Positions 52,349 through 62,189 of a DNA stretch of 64,000 nt are shown here, one piece after another. Below the pieces are notes generated by a model that did no database searches, was not told where the DNA came from, and worked only from the letters and a program-made list of their open reading frames with translations. The stretch's first letter is position 1. Each line of letters begins with the position of its first letter. A program made the translations under genes and the position numbers. The stretch lies in contig BLSF01000014.1 in the NCBI GenBank assembly GCA_012862575.1, positions 310,001 through 374,000 on the forward strand. Reading direction: 5' to 3'. The DNA is from Parietichytrium sp. I65-24A (lineage: Eukaryota > Sar > Bigyra > Thraustochytrida > Thraustochytriidae).

Positions 52349-54661
52349 TCAAAATAGATCGAGACTCTGCTTGACGCGGCGTTGTTGCCACATCGGCAAA
52401 GATGCAAAGCTCGATTTGCTCATGTTAAAATGGCGTTGAAAGTCCTCCGTAGTAAGGTAGGTTTCCAGTTTTGTTCGGTCCAGACCATACTTGGCAGTTT
52501 CGTTCGAAGACTTCAGCGCCCGAAGCTGGTCGATTGTGAAAATCTCGAGGCTTGGTTTTGAGAAAGCGTCTGAACTCTCGGCCTTGGCGACATCTTGCGT
52601 TGGCTTCGATCGCTGTTTGATACTGAGTCTCTTACTCTTTGTTGCCGACTCTCCGGTAAAATGGTCGTTGGTAAAATAGGTTTTGGTTGCCAGCTTGCGC
52701 CCGACGCTAGTCTCTGATACGTCTACTCCTCGACTGTAAAGCTTTTGCAGCTTTTCAATATCATTTGCCTGAAGCATCTCCTTTTCACGGGACAAAGCCT
52801 GACTCCATAGCGAGCCTTCCGCAATCGAGCTGGCATCCCTTAGCTCCACGGACCACGTTTTGCAAAGCGCCAGAGGGTTACTCTCTTTCTGAAAAGCGAC
52901 AAAATTATCTTCTGTCCTTTCAGCCTCTACCTCTACCTCCGTATCAGCGGTTGGCTGGTTTGCCTCGGCCTTCTCTAAAGCATGGGCCCGGAGTGTGTCG
53001 ACTTCAGGTGGAGTTGCGTCACTGCCAGCCTCACTACGTGCTGCGTCTGAAATGGTCTCCTCGAGAATACGCCGACTGCTCGAAGCAGACTCATCTTGTA
53101 AACCTCTTTCAGCAGACAAACTTCGCCGGCTAAGCCAGTCACCAAGCCGCTGCGCGGCCTCGCTGTTTGCAACGGAGCCCACATTCAGATCCTTCAGCGG
53201 CTCTTGGGGCTTTGGGGCGAAAAACTGGCCAACTTTGCTTTGAAGAGCGGTGAACTCGTCAGAGTTTGGTGAGACTTTCAACGAATTCCGATTTGTCTCT
53301 CTGGAGAGCTCTCTTTCCTGTATTGCTCGGTCCTCCTGTTCGAGAGCCTGTGTGGCCCTGTTTTCGCACGTTTCAACGGCAGGACTCAGCTGCTCCAATA
53401 ACTCCACAAGCCTAGACACGAATCGAGAGAGCAAACGGGTCTCTTCGAAAGATTCCGGAGCACAACCACAACCAATTTGCATCAACGCGTTCGATACTTT
53501 GCATTGAAGTTCTTGAGCAGAGTCGCAAATCTCCTCCACGTCGTTCTTCCATACTTGAAATGCAGCACGCAATACGCTGTGGAGATTCGGGTACCCTCTC
53601 AGCTCTCCATTGTCAGCAAGGCGAGTTAAATAGTGGGCCGCTGCTGATTGCACTTGCCTAATCTCGCCACGGGTTGTTTGCTCTGCATACTGGTCCGTGA
53701 TGACTCGCAAACCCCAGTCCAAAAGGGGCAGATGCTCCTCCAGAAACGCTCTTCCGCGAGACCTAATCAACAATAACAGCAAATTGTGGCCCAGCGTCAA
53801 GTCTCGGTCGAATCTACTCTTAATCGACCACAAGCTCTCCAGCGACCGGAAGTAATATGGCCCAGTCGCTCTTCCACTTAGTGCTTCCCCGAGCTGCTGC
53901 GCGCCAGAGATGGTATCGCAGAGCAATGTTGAGTATCGCTCTTCGGATAAGAGCTGAAGAGCACCATTGTAATCGTGCAAGAGCAGGCGCCAAGACTTGG
54001 TAACTCGGCGCATCTCCAGACAAACAAGAATCTGACTTGCCCCTGCACGCAGATCTGCCCAAGGAATCCGCGCCTGCGCTTCCGCGGCTGGCGGAGCTGC
54101 TGCACGACTAAGCTGTTCCAACGCGGAGACCAGAGTCGGGAGCTTGATTTGGCGCAACTTCGCGAGCATGCTTTGTTTTGCTGCTTTCTCGCTGATAAGC
54201 AGGTCCAGCTCGCGAGCCAGGTCCGTTCCCCAAATCGTGTACAATTGTTCGCGAGACACAAGAAATCTTCTCATGAACGTACAAGTCGGAGCAAGCGACT
54301 CGGCCATGGATCTGACTCCGCAGAACTGAATAACTGTGGCCAACGTCTCTGAGCTCAGCTTGGCAAACGCGCCAGGCGGGGCACCTTCGTCACCATCCGC
54401 CTCCACTTTTTCGGTAGCGGCATGAAATAAGTACGGAGCAGTCTCGCGCATAATCAGCAAGTTCAGCACCGTGCTGCCTCTCAAGAATACCTTGTCCACG
54501 TCGAGCATCTCATCTTCGCTATCCTCTTTCCGTTCCACCTTGTCCATGTCCGAGTCATCTGCCAAGGGCCCCCAAATTCTGGCGCTAGTAACCAGCCTCG
54601 AGCTGTGCGCCCTTGCAATCTCACCTCCAGCCGGGCCGTGCCCTCCCAAATTGCGTATCAT
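52349..54661 (-). CDS. F-box-like, FH2-like, villin-headpiece protein
   Basis: A 770-aa intronless protein. I take the ATG at 54661 (MIRNLGG); an internal ATG at 54547 is an alternative. The end is a clear villin headpiece (about residues 705-770): EIFTIDQLRAL, YGLDRTKLETYLTTEDF, FNMSKSSFASLPMWQQRRVK and a terminal DLF, a known F-actin-binding module. Around 95-140 a segment resembles an F-box (AKLSSETLATVIQFCG). The helical middle (about 155-440) is reminiscent of a formin FH2 core: LCDTISGAQQLGEALSG, FRSLESLWSIKSRFDRDL, then LLLLLI, like the GN-x-N and L-KS-x-D-x-x-x-TLLH blocks. I am sure of the headpiece, less of the F-box, and tentative on FH2. Probably an actin-cytoskeleton regulator. 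Confidence 0.68.
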   Translation of the reverse strand: MIRNLGGHGPAGGEIARAHSSRLVTSARIWGPLADDSDMDKVERKEDSEDEMLDVDKVFLRGSTVLNLLIMRETAPYLFHAATEKVEADGDEGAPPGAFAKLSSETLATVIQFCGVRSMAESLAPTCTFMRRFLVSREQLYTIWGTDLARELDLLISEKAAKQSMLAKLRQIKLPTLVSALEQLSRAAAPPAAEAQARIPWADLRAGASQILVCLEMRRVTKSWRLLLHDYNGALQLLSEERYSTLLCDTISGAQQLGEALSGRATGPYYFRSLESLWSIKSRFDRDLTLGHNLLLLLIRSRGRAFLEEHLPLLDWGLRVITDQYAEQTTRGEIRQVQSAAAHYLTRLADNGELRGYPNLHSVLRAAFQVWKNDVEEICDSAQELQCKVSNALMQIGCGCAPESFEETRLLSRFVSRLVELLEQLSPAVETCENRATQALEQEDRAIQERELSRETNRNSLKVSPNSDEFTALQSKVGQFFAPKPQEPLKDLNVGSVANSEAAQRLGDWLSRRSLSAERGLQDESASSSRRILEETISDAARSEAGSDATPPEVDTLRAHALEKAEANQPTADTEVEVEAERTEDNFVAFQKESNPLALCKTWSVELRDASSIAEGSLWSQALSREKEMLQANDIEKLQKLYSRGVDVSETSVGRKLATKTYFTNDHFTGESATKSKRLSIKQRSKPTQDVAKAESSDAFSKPSLEIFTIDQLRALKSSNETAKYGLDRTKLETYLTTEDFQRHFNMSKSSFASLPMWQQRRVKQSLDLF

Positions 54662-54799
54662 TCTGTTCTCCCACGAGCCGCATCCAACTCTCAATTCGGG
54701 TCTGTCTGCCTGTTTCGCTCCCGAGCCAGCAGGACTTTGGACCTGAACGATTTCAAATCCACTGTACTCGGACTCACAATCTGTACTACATCAGGTACC

Positions 54800-54819
54800 G
54801 GTACTCACATGTCAGTACC
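54800..54819. promoter_or_regulatory. 20-bp near-perfect palindrome upstream of the headpiece gene
   Basis: GGTACTCACATGTCAGTACC pairs at nine of ten positions and lies about 140 bp upstream of the minus-strand start. It is the longest version of the recurrent element, and it is flanked by further GGTACCGGTAC sequence. Confidence 0.5.
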
Positions 54820-55931
54820 GGTACTGATTACCAGCGAGTGCTTGAACTTGCAAGCACTTGACCATACTTGACCCGTTGAACATCGTCACGGTTGGACCAC
54901 TTCGAACGTTCCAAAAGTAGTCTCTGATAGTTACTAGGGATCCAGCAGTTTTGACGAGGTCGCTAGAGGAAAGTGTAAGTACACCGCAAATCAAACAAAT
55001 CTGTTCGGGGATGCCCCGCTCTGCAATCATGATGGGAAAAAAGCAATGAGAGCAATGTGAGACGATGCGAATGCGCGACGGAAAGCGCAACTGTGCAGCT
55101 CAGAACGTATGCGCAGAGAGGACCCGGGCGATAGGCGTAGACGTTCCTGGCGACGTTTGTTTTGTTCGAGACTTGAAGCAGATTGTCGATCGATGGCATC
55201 CGTTCAAGTTGTCCTCCCGCTGCCAGCGAGACCTCTTCTACGATTCGTGGTTTACAGATCATGACCACGCCAAATGAACATGAAAGCATTGGGCGCGAGT
55301 CGAGGCGCTGCTCCACTGCGCCAAGTTCGGAGGCTCGGCGACCGCCTATTCGAACGCCATTTTGATACAATCGCCAAGCCCAGGTCCGAAGTGAATGATG
55401 AGCCAGGAAATCAGGCTCGGAGCGACCAATTCACCACGACAAATTGTTCGAGACATCTTCCTCGAGACACTTGTGCCGTGTCTCGATGCGCGGCCACCGC
55501 CACGAGTTGCGCCATCGCCGACATCGCCAACTTCTTTCAATCGCTTCTATACATCGTCAAAAACTTGTCAATTCCGATTGCCAGCCCACATCTCTTCGTA
55601 TCTGCTAGTAGATATCACCTGGCGATCTTAGTGCATCTCTTCCTCTTTCCTCTGGCTAGGCCCGAAAGATAGAGTGCTCGAGTACCCCCAGAGAACAGTT
55701 CGTAGTGTACGTGCTGTAAGTAGTACTATTCCGAGCACCACAAGTGGCTTTTCTGCGAATCGCAAAAGTCACGGTACTCTGGGCGGCAGATGACAGACGC
55801 ATAAGGCGGCCAGAGAAGCAGTGGATAGCACGCCCCCTTAGAGGCGCAGGAGTCGGCGTTGACGCGGGAGTTGAGTTTGTTGGAGCCAAAAGGTAAAAGA
55901 TAAAAGGTGGAAGACGAAAGGAAAGGGGGAA
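54820..55931. other. Intergenic region with possible unassigned exons
   Basis: About 1.1 kb. On the minus strand, 55370-55130 reads fairly like protein (ERMPSIDNLLQVSNKTNVAR is part of it) and a second frame at 55540-55430 also looks codon-like, with a GTGAAT donor-like site between. I could not join them with confident splice sites, so no gene is called. Confidence 0.3.
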
Positions 55932-56687
55932 ATGGCGGCCAATCCGTTCAGGGATGCCTTCGCAAACGAAGAGGACGAGGAGGACTCGGCGACTCTGCTC
56001 ATGTCACACTCGCCCTACCAGCTAGGAAGTGTTTACGGAGAGGACACAGCCAGTCTGCTAGGGAGGGACTCTTCGGGGTCGGCCTCTAAGAGGCCTCCGC
56101 CGCCGCCTCCGATACAAAAGGCACCCAGGCCCCCGGAAAGAACAGGATGCAGGAACTATTTTATGTGCTACAACGAAGCACGTCTGTTTTACGATATAGA
56201 TGAGGACATTGTTGGAAAAAAGAACAAGCTCCTGGTGCGATTGGCGTTCATTCTTCATTGGATAGCTTCGCTTGCGTTATGTGCCAACTTTGCCAGTCAG
56301 CTGCTCATGTTTTTCATGCCATCTTCACCAGGCTCGCTATCGGGCCTCCTCCTGAGTGGCGTGTACCTTGTCTTGGGAGTCTGGTTCGGCTGGGCATTCT
56401 GTACAAAGACTGTTCACAGCAGCTTTCTTCCGGGGGCTAGTGCTCCTGTTCGCTTTTTAAACTTTTACCTGGCTATCTCTCTTATTTTCTCCGGCTTCCT
56501 GCTCATCGGAATTCCGGGCACTGGGTCATCAGGCATACTTGCTCTTTTAAGCGTGTCTCGCTGGCCGGTGCCATCAGGCATCTTGATGGGTTTCACCTCG
56601 GTTTTCGTCAGTCTCCAATTATTATCTTTGGTATTTGGAGTAGTTTTGTATAGGTCCATATCTTCCGAGCTCACGGCCAAATTATGA
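55932..56687 (+). CDS. SCAMP, secretory carrier-associated membrane protein
   Basis: A 251-aa intronless protein with four membrane helices, as in SCAMPs, which work in post-Golgi and endosomal membrane trafficking. The N-terminus has an NPF motif (residues 4-6) that binds EH-domain proteins, an acidic Ser-rich stretch and a poly-proline run. Before helix 1 sits the family-type block NYFMCYNEARLFYDIDEDI, and amphipathic residues follow (KKNKLLVRLAFILHWI). Helices lie at about residues 103-126, 132-158, 174-197 and 214-243. The cysteine and Y-D-I-x-x-D-I spacing supports SCAMP; sequence is diverged from animal and plant members. Confidence 0.75.
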   Translation: MAANPFRDAFANEEDEEDSATLLMSHSPYQLGSVYGEDTASLLGRDSSGSASKRPPPPPPIQKAPRPPERTGCRNYFMCYNEARLFYDIDEDIVGKKNKLLVRLAFILHWIASLALCANFASQLLMFFMPSSPGSLSGLLLSGVYLVLGVWFGWAFCTKTVHSSFLPGASAPVRFLNFYLAISLIFSGFLLIGIPGTGSSGILALLSVSRWPVPSGILMGFTSVFVSLQLLSLVFGVVLYRSISSELTAKL

Positions 56688-57680
56688 ATTCTGATCGAGC
56701 AAATTGCTCCCTCGCCGGCCACTTCCCGACTCTCCGGTTTATTTGTACTGACTCGGGTAGTTTCGGAATATTAACTGACAGTAACGCATTCGCAGTCCCT
56801 GAGGTTCTTCTTCGTCTTAACTTTTTTTTTCACATTTTTCATGAATTGGATTTCTGAAATTTAGATCAGAATATTTAGATCAGAATACAGATATACTTGG
56901 CGAGAAGGTTCTGCAAACTCCTTGGTACTCAGGCTTTCGAATCCAACAATTACCCGAACCCTCTATAGCTCCGAATCCAACGGCAAATTCCAAAGTGCAG
57001 TGGCGTAAGTACCGGTATGCAGACATAGTACTATCTATCAATCGCTAGTACTAAAATATCCGTTTGTCGGATATTCCCACTTGCAGTTCAACATTTTCTT
57101 ATTCTTTGTTTATATTCGGACTTCGAACTTTGTAACAGTAAGTTCAAGGCGGGGCGGCAAGTCGGACTCAGATGCGGTTGAGGCTTGAAAAGTGCCTCTA
57201 AACTTGGCAGTGAATTGGTTAAGGGTTCGCTTCCTCCTCTCGCCAACACCTGACACAATCAAAGCTGCCCTTGAAGGTAGGGTATAGGTTCTATGACCGC
57301 AACGCGAGCACGCAGAGCCAAAAAACACTGGAGCTGCTTGAAAACATGCGTGTCACTTTAAAACTGACTCGCTGCCAGGTGCTGCCGATATAATTTATTC
57401 TAGTAGAAAAAACTGTTGAAGCAAAACCGAGTGTACACTGTACCGGTACCGTTAACATACTTCCGTGAGTCTTCTGAGTTTGTGGATTCCGGACGGGACT
57501 GATACTACATCGATGGCTCGTCATTTGGCAGTGTTATCAGCCCTCTCCTTTTTCTCTAGCTAATCTTTAGGGAGCTGTGGTCGTCCAATTCAATTCCTGT
57601 AGTCATAAATCTCGTGTCCAGCGCGAAACGGTGGGCGTCGGCGCCAACTCTTGAGCCGCGGCCAAACCCCGTGGCTCGCC
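56688..57680. other. Intergenic region, nothing identified
   Basis: About 1 kb without a supported gene; AT-rich near 56820-56890, with scattered GGTACCGG and GTACCGGTAT motifs (near 57009 and 57441). An ACTGACAGTAA half-site lies at 56774-56784. Confidence 0.5.
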
Positions 57681-59222
57681 ATGAGAGTCTCGCGGTCAGG
57701 AGAGAGCGCCACGTTGCGGGCAACAAAACTTGTGATAAGTTTGGCTCTGCACGGGCTTGTGGGGGTGTTCCCGATACTCTATGCCATTGGAGTCGACAAC
57801 TTGAAGTACAACTATGTGAAAGCAGCAGACGGTCACGCCTTGTTGGATGGCGGTCCGATGTTCCAAGTGGACTATGTCAACAGGGAACATGTAATTTTGC
57901 CCAATTCAACCGCCAGCATACGGCTGCAGTCCATTCTCGGCAGCGCTTTTCAAACGTGGATTATTATGACCATGTACTTTCCCTTGGCGACCTGGATCTA
58001 CCTCGGGAAGCGCTACCCCAAACTCTCCGGCGTATTGGCAATGTTTTGTAGCATGACCATCTTGGTTGTTGGGTACGGGTACTTTGGGATCAAGATCATC
58101 CACTCCCTCAGCTCCCCAGTGAGCCTGTTTTGCTTTGTGGGGATGCTCAAGTTATTTTTGCCTACTTCGTCACTTATTCCGCGGCACATCTTTTTACACA
58201 CATTTATCCTATTCGGGGGGGTTCTCGTACTGCGTTTCGCAGCGTGGCTGTTGCCGGACTCTGAGTCGTGGGCTTCAATGCTGCGGTTCTGCCTCGTGTA
58301 CCCACTTTTCCGGGAAATCGCTCGCATTTTAGCGATCAAAAGCGTATGGGAACTCGCGACTGGAGAGGTTGGCGATTCTAACATGCAGCCCAACAGAAAG
58401 TTTGCTTGGATATTTATTCTTTATCTGCACATATCTATATCTATGTACCTACGCTTTGAGGTGGCGAATCTGGGCAACAAGGTAGAGAGTTGGATTATTA
58501 TCTTTGCCCAAGCTATCGTAGAGCTCATCACCCGCGCAACCATGATGGAAAGAGACCAGTGGCTCAAAAAATCACTCACCCTCTCTAGGCATACGTCCGT
58601 GTCCCCTAGCTTTGTTGCTCAGCGTCACAGTGAAGATTCGTCCAAGGTGTACTCGCAATCGCAAGAGTCTTCACCAAAAGCGAAGTCAATCCTCAGCCGC
58701 ACAGCATCCTCGGATCAAATTGCCGAAAAGGAGAAGAGCAAGCGTCTGGCGTTCTACTCGTCTATCATTATTTCTGAAATGCTTTCCGAATATATTGGCA
58801 TCATGAGCTCTACCTTGGCGCTCATCGCTTACAGGTCCAAAGTAGTGTTTCATCCGTATTCATATTACTCTACAGTCAGCGACGTCTTTGACAAAGCGCC
58901 ATCCCCGGCTGATCTTGTCGTGAAAATGTCTGTGCAGATCATCAGTGAAATTGTAGTGGATGTCATATGCGTGATTATGGAGGAGCGAAGGGATTTTCCA
59001 TTGAGCAAGCTTTGGGCGCAGAGAACCATGGTTCCTGCCTGGTTTCTGTTCTGCTCCACTTGGTACGCGTACGTTCTCGTGGATGGCTCAATCTCTTCTC
59101 TTCGCGATGACTTGAGCGCTTGTCTTGGGAAGGACATGTGCGACTGCTGGAACGATGGATTGGTTCCAGGTGGTATACGGGAAGAATATTGCATTTTGCT
59201 GAACAAAACGATATCTGTCTGA
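57681..59222 (+). CDS. Multipass membrane protein, unrecognised
   Basis: A 513-aa intronless protein starting at the ATG at 57681. After a short basic N-terminus come about nine hydrophobic segments. The first (ATKLVISLALHGLVGVFPIL) may be a signal anchor. A large soluble loop (about residues 310-360) is Ser/Lys-rich with SQSQESSPKAKS, a likely phosphorylated cytosolic region. A membrane-near stretch near the end has acidic residues (VIMEERRDFPLSKLW), and the C-terminus has paired cysteines (CLGKDMCDCW) that may sit outside. No known transporter or receptor signature is visible. The gene is in tandem with TMEM184, 676 bp downstream. Confidence 0.7.
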   Translation: MRVSRSGESATLRATKLVISLALHGLVGVFPILYAIGVDNLKYNYVKAADGHALLDGGPMFQVDYVNREHVILPNSTASIRLQSILGSAFQTWIIMTMYFPLATWIYLGKRYPKLSGVLAMFCSMTILVVGYGYFGIKIIHSLSSPVSLFCFVGMLKLFLPTSSLIPRHIFLHTFILFGGVLVLRFAAWLLPDSESWASMLRFCLVYPLFREIARILAIKSVWELATGEVGDSNMQPNRKFAWIFILYLHISISMYLRFEVANLGNKVESWIIIFAQAIVELITRATMMERDQWLKKSLTLSRHTSVSPSFVAQRHSEDSSKVYSQSQESSPKAKSILSRTASSDQIAEKEKSKRLAFYSSIIISEMLSEYIGIMSSTLALIAYRSKVVFHPYSYYSTVSDVFDKAPSPADLVVKMSVQIISEIVVDVICVIMEERRDFPLSKLWAQRTMVPAWFLFCSTWYAYVLVDGSISSLRDDLSACLGKDMCDCWNDGLVPGGIREEYCILLNKTISV

Positions 59223-59898
59223 CCTTGGCATGTTCTTTAAACCAGAGACCATCGGCGTTGCTGTAAAATTCTTGATTTTAAACTTGAACAATCGCCGGTT
59301 CACCACAACAATCTCTTTCACCGGTGGGCGAAATGGCAGCTTGCCAAGAGGGGCAGCTGATCGCCACATCTCCCAGTTTTACCATCGTCGTGTGATTTCG
59401 ATATTCGCCAAGAGCTAATTCTCATCATCCGTCCACCATTTGATTGGCAGGTCCACATTGAGCTCACGCGCACTCACTGTCAGTCGTTTCGAGCACAAGC
59501 GCCGCCACTCTTGCAGAGCGAAAAGCATATACATACCAGTAAAAAATCACACGGCATCGTGTCAGTGACATGAGTTTCGTGCTTACAGCCTGACCACGTA
59601 TGATAACAGAGCGAGTATCGCGCCACACCACCGTATGGCACGTTTAGCAAATACATTATGAACATGCATGAACGTTCAATCTTGATGGGAGTCACGGTGG
59701 AAAAGCGGAGAGTGCATTCTTTCTGTGCGTTTCAGAGAGTGAGCCATTTCAGCGGAGTGGAGCAGTGCGCCGATCGTGCGTTAGTAGAAGAGGCACCGCC
59801 CTTCTTCTATCGGTGCCAGCACGAGAGTGGGCGGCACAAGCCTAGGCTAACGCGCGAAGGGGCGAAGGGGCGGCGCGAGCCTCAGATTCGCAAGGAGG
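59223..59898. promoter_or_regulatory. TMEM184 upstream region with recurrent near-palindrome
   Basis: 676 bp without a gene. ACTCACTGTCAGT lies at 59472-59484, about 415 bp before the TMEM184 start codon. Confidence 0.45.
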
Positions 59899-61272
59899 AT
59901 GGAGACGTATGCGGTGCTCGAAATCGCCCACCTGCGGGCGCAGCGGCTGGCAAACGTTTTGTTCATGGTGACGGTGGTGGTCATGTCGTTCGCCGCGGTT
60001 CTTCTTATTCTGGTGTGGTCTAATGGCGACGCTAGCTCCAAGTCGCTTCTGTTATGGAGTATCGCCACGGTATTTGTTATCCTGGCTATCCCTATCTCCT
60101 CGCTGGACATTCGCAACCACTTGAACAACTTTGAAGTTCCAGAGCTACAAAAGTACATTGTTAGGATACTTTTCATGGTGCCCCTCTACTCTGTCACTTG
60201 TTGGCTCTGCTTGTGGAATGAACATCTCTATACCGCGATGGAGACGATCCGGTCGCTGTACGAGGCGTTCGTGATCTGGAGCTTTACGTATTTCTTGATG
60301 GCGTACCTCGGCCCTGACCAAGAGACAATTGCCATGCTGCTCTCTTCCAAGCCACAAGCTCATCATATTTTTCCTGTCAACTTTGTGCTGAAAGATTGGA
60401 AGATGGGCTACGAATTTCTCGAATACTGCAAGTCAGGAACTTTGCAGTACGTTGTGTGGAAGACAGTCAATGTCGTCATTGTACTCTTGTCGTCACTACT
60501 CGGAATATACGGGGATAGTCAATGGACTCTCAATCATGTGTACATATACTGCGCCTTCATCACCAATTGCTCACAGATGCTCGCAATCTATTCCTTGGTC
60601 CTCTTTTACAAAGCCACGGCGTTTGACCTTGCCCCGATTCGTCCACTGGCCAAATTTCTATGCATCAAAGCGGTTGTCTTTTTCTCTTTCTGGCAAGGTA
60701 TGCTTATCAGCGGTCTCGTCTTCTTCAAAATCATTCACCCGTCCTCAAAATACTTCGATGTGGACCCAAATATTTATGGGAAGGCAATTCAAGACTTCAT
60801 TATTTGCATAGAGATGCTCTTCTTCGCAGCAGCTCATCACTGGGTGTTTAGCTACAAGAACTTCAAGACCTATGGGGACGGTGGGGTTTTTGGAACGATG
60901 GACACACAAGCTTCCAATTCCAGCTTCTCGTCGTCCAGTGGTCGCTCTGGTGTCGTTCAGGCTTTGATTGAGGCCGCTAGCCCTCGTGACCTCGTCCACG
61001 ACATCTCAAACAACTTTAGACGGCTTCGGAGAAATGGAAATTCCTCTTCCATGCAATACGACGATGATCCTCAAGTCCCAATACTTTCTTCTGCATCTAT
61101 CAACTTCAGTACAAACGCCGACGGAATACTGACAATGAGCGACTTTGGCGATGAAGAAGCCGCTGGCTATTACCCAAACAATGAATCAGCCCTAACAAAT
61201 AGTACCGACGCACAGCGCAGCTTACTTCGCGGCGAAGCTGAAGCAAAAGCAGCACCTCCGGATGTGCTCTAG
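59899..61272 (+). CDS. TMEM184 / OST-alpha family seven-helix protein (DUF300)
   Basis: A 457-aa intronless protein from the ATG at 59899. The family shows seven membrane helices and lacks a signal peptide. Diagnostic segments are present: ISSLDIRNHLNNFEVPELQ at the end of helix 2, then IVRILFMVPLYSVTCWLCL, ETIRSLYEAFVIWSF, a cysteine-containing FLEYCKSGTLQYVVWK, then FDLAPIRPLAKFLCIKAVVFFSFWQG and the histidine-containing AAAHHWVFSYKNF. A Ser-rich cytosolic tail of about 130 residues ends in acidic and Ala-rich sequence. TMEM184 proteins are mostly of unknown role; relatives include the organic solute transporter alpha subunit and yeast and plant vacuolar or Golgi members. Confidence 0.9.
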   Translation: METYAVLEIAHLRAQRLANVLFMVTVVVMSFAAVLLILVWSNGDASSKSLLLWSIATVFVILAIPISSLDIRNHLNNFEVPELQKYIVRILFMVPLYSVTCWLCLWNEHLYTAMETIRSLYEAFVIWSFTYFLMAYLGPDQETIAMLLSSKPQAHHIFPVNFVLKDWKMGYEFLEYCKSGTLQYVVWKTVNVVIVLLSSLLGIYGDSQWTLNHVYIYCAFITNCSQMLAIYSLVLFYKATAFDLAPIRPLAKFLCIKAVVFFSFWQGMLISGLVFFKIIHPSSKYFDVDPNIYGKAIQDFIICIEMLFFAAAHHWVFSYKNFKTYGDGGVFGTMDTQASNSSFSSSSGRSGVVQALIEAASPRDLVHDISNNFRRLRRNGNSSSMQYDDDPQVPILSSASINFSTNADGILTMSDFGDEEAAGYYPNNESALTNSTDAQRSLLRGEAEAKAAPPDVL

Positions 61273-62189
61273 AGAGACAGACACTTGCTGCCTTAAATTA
61301 TTGTCCATGTCACAAAATGCAGTTTTTTTTTTCACACAGTGATCTCTCGATTTGTATTCCGAGCAAGCCAGTGCGAGTCTCCTGCTATCCTCTGCTCCTT
61401 GATCTGTCGCAAACTAACGATACACAGAATTGAGAACAAGGCCGACCGGTGGGCTGCCTTCCGAAAGCACGACAGCAAACACAAAATAATACCCCAAACT
61501 ACCAACCCAAACCTACGAAAAACATCACGAGACCCATTCCAGGTCCATAGATCCGTTCCACCTCATCCAATTCAGAATTCTGCTAAAACCACAAATTTAC
61601 GTCTATAAGGTAATCACAGCCTCTCAACTCAATAACAGTGTGTAGAACGCGACCTTTTCCGTACCAGGACGCCTCTACGCGCTTCGCCCGTGCCGTCCGA
61701 AATGGCAGTCACGGTCTGTTTTGCAACAATTGGAACGTGCACGTGGCCCAACTTATCTACTATCTACCCACCCACCCACCCAAAAAGAGACTCTTCTGTT
61801 CCGCCAGTCTCTTGCGTGTAGGAACGAGAGAGGCAGTCAGTCACACTGTCAGTACTCAGTGCCAGCACGGAGAATACACGAGGGCCAAAGTTGTCCCCCA
61901 TCCGTGGCAACGTGGCACCTGATTAGCACTGATATGTGAGAACTCAAGTCACAGAGCACAAGGGAATTCGAACGCTGTCGCTGCTGTCGAACAAGCATTG
62001 GAAAGCGCACGTTCTGCCTCGTCGCCGCTCGCAAGTCGCAACTCTCTGCCGAGTTGGAAAAGATTGCAAGCCTTGCCGCATGAGCTGCTCGTCGGACGAG
62101 TCTCTTGAGAGAAGGCAAATTGTGAAAAGGACCGCGGAGAAGACGCTTGAAGGGAAGCCAGGGCGGGAGTCTCGGTCGCGCGAAAAGAA
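61273..62189. promoter_or_regulatory. Upstream region of the ankyrin-WW gene
   Basis: About 900 bp without a supported gene. A T-rich run follows TMEM184, a (CCCAC)n run lies at 61766-61783, and a near-palindromic CACACTGTCAGTACT element lies at 61842-61856, about 335 bp before the ATG at 62190. Confidence 0.45.
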
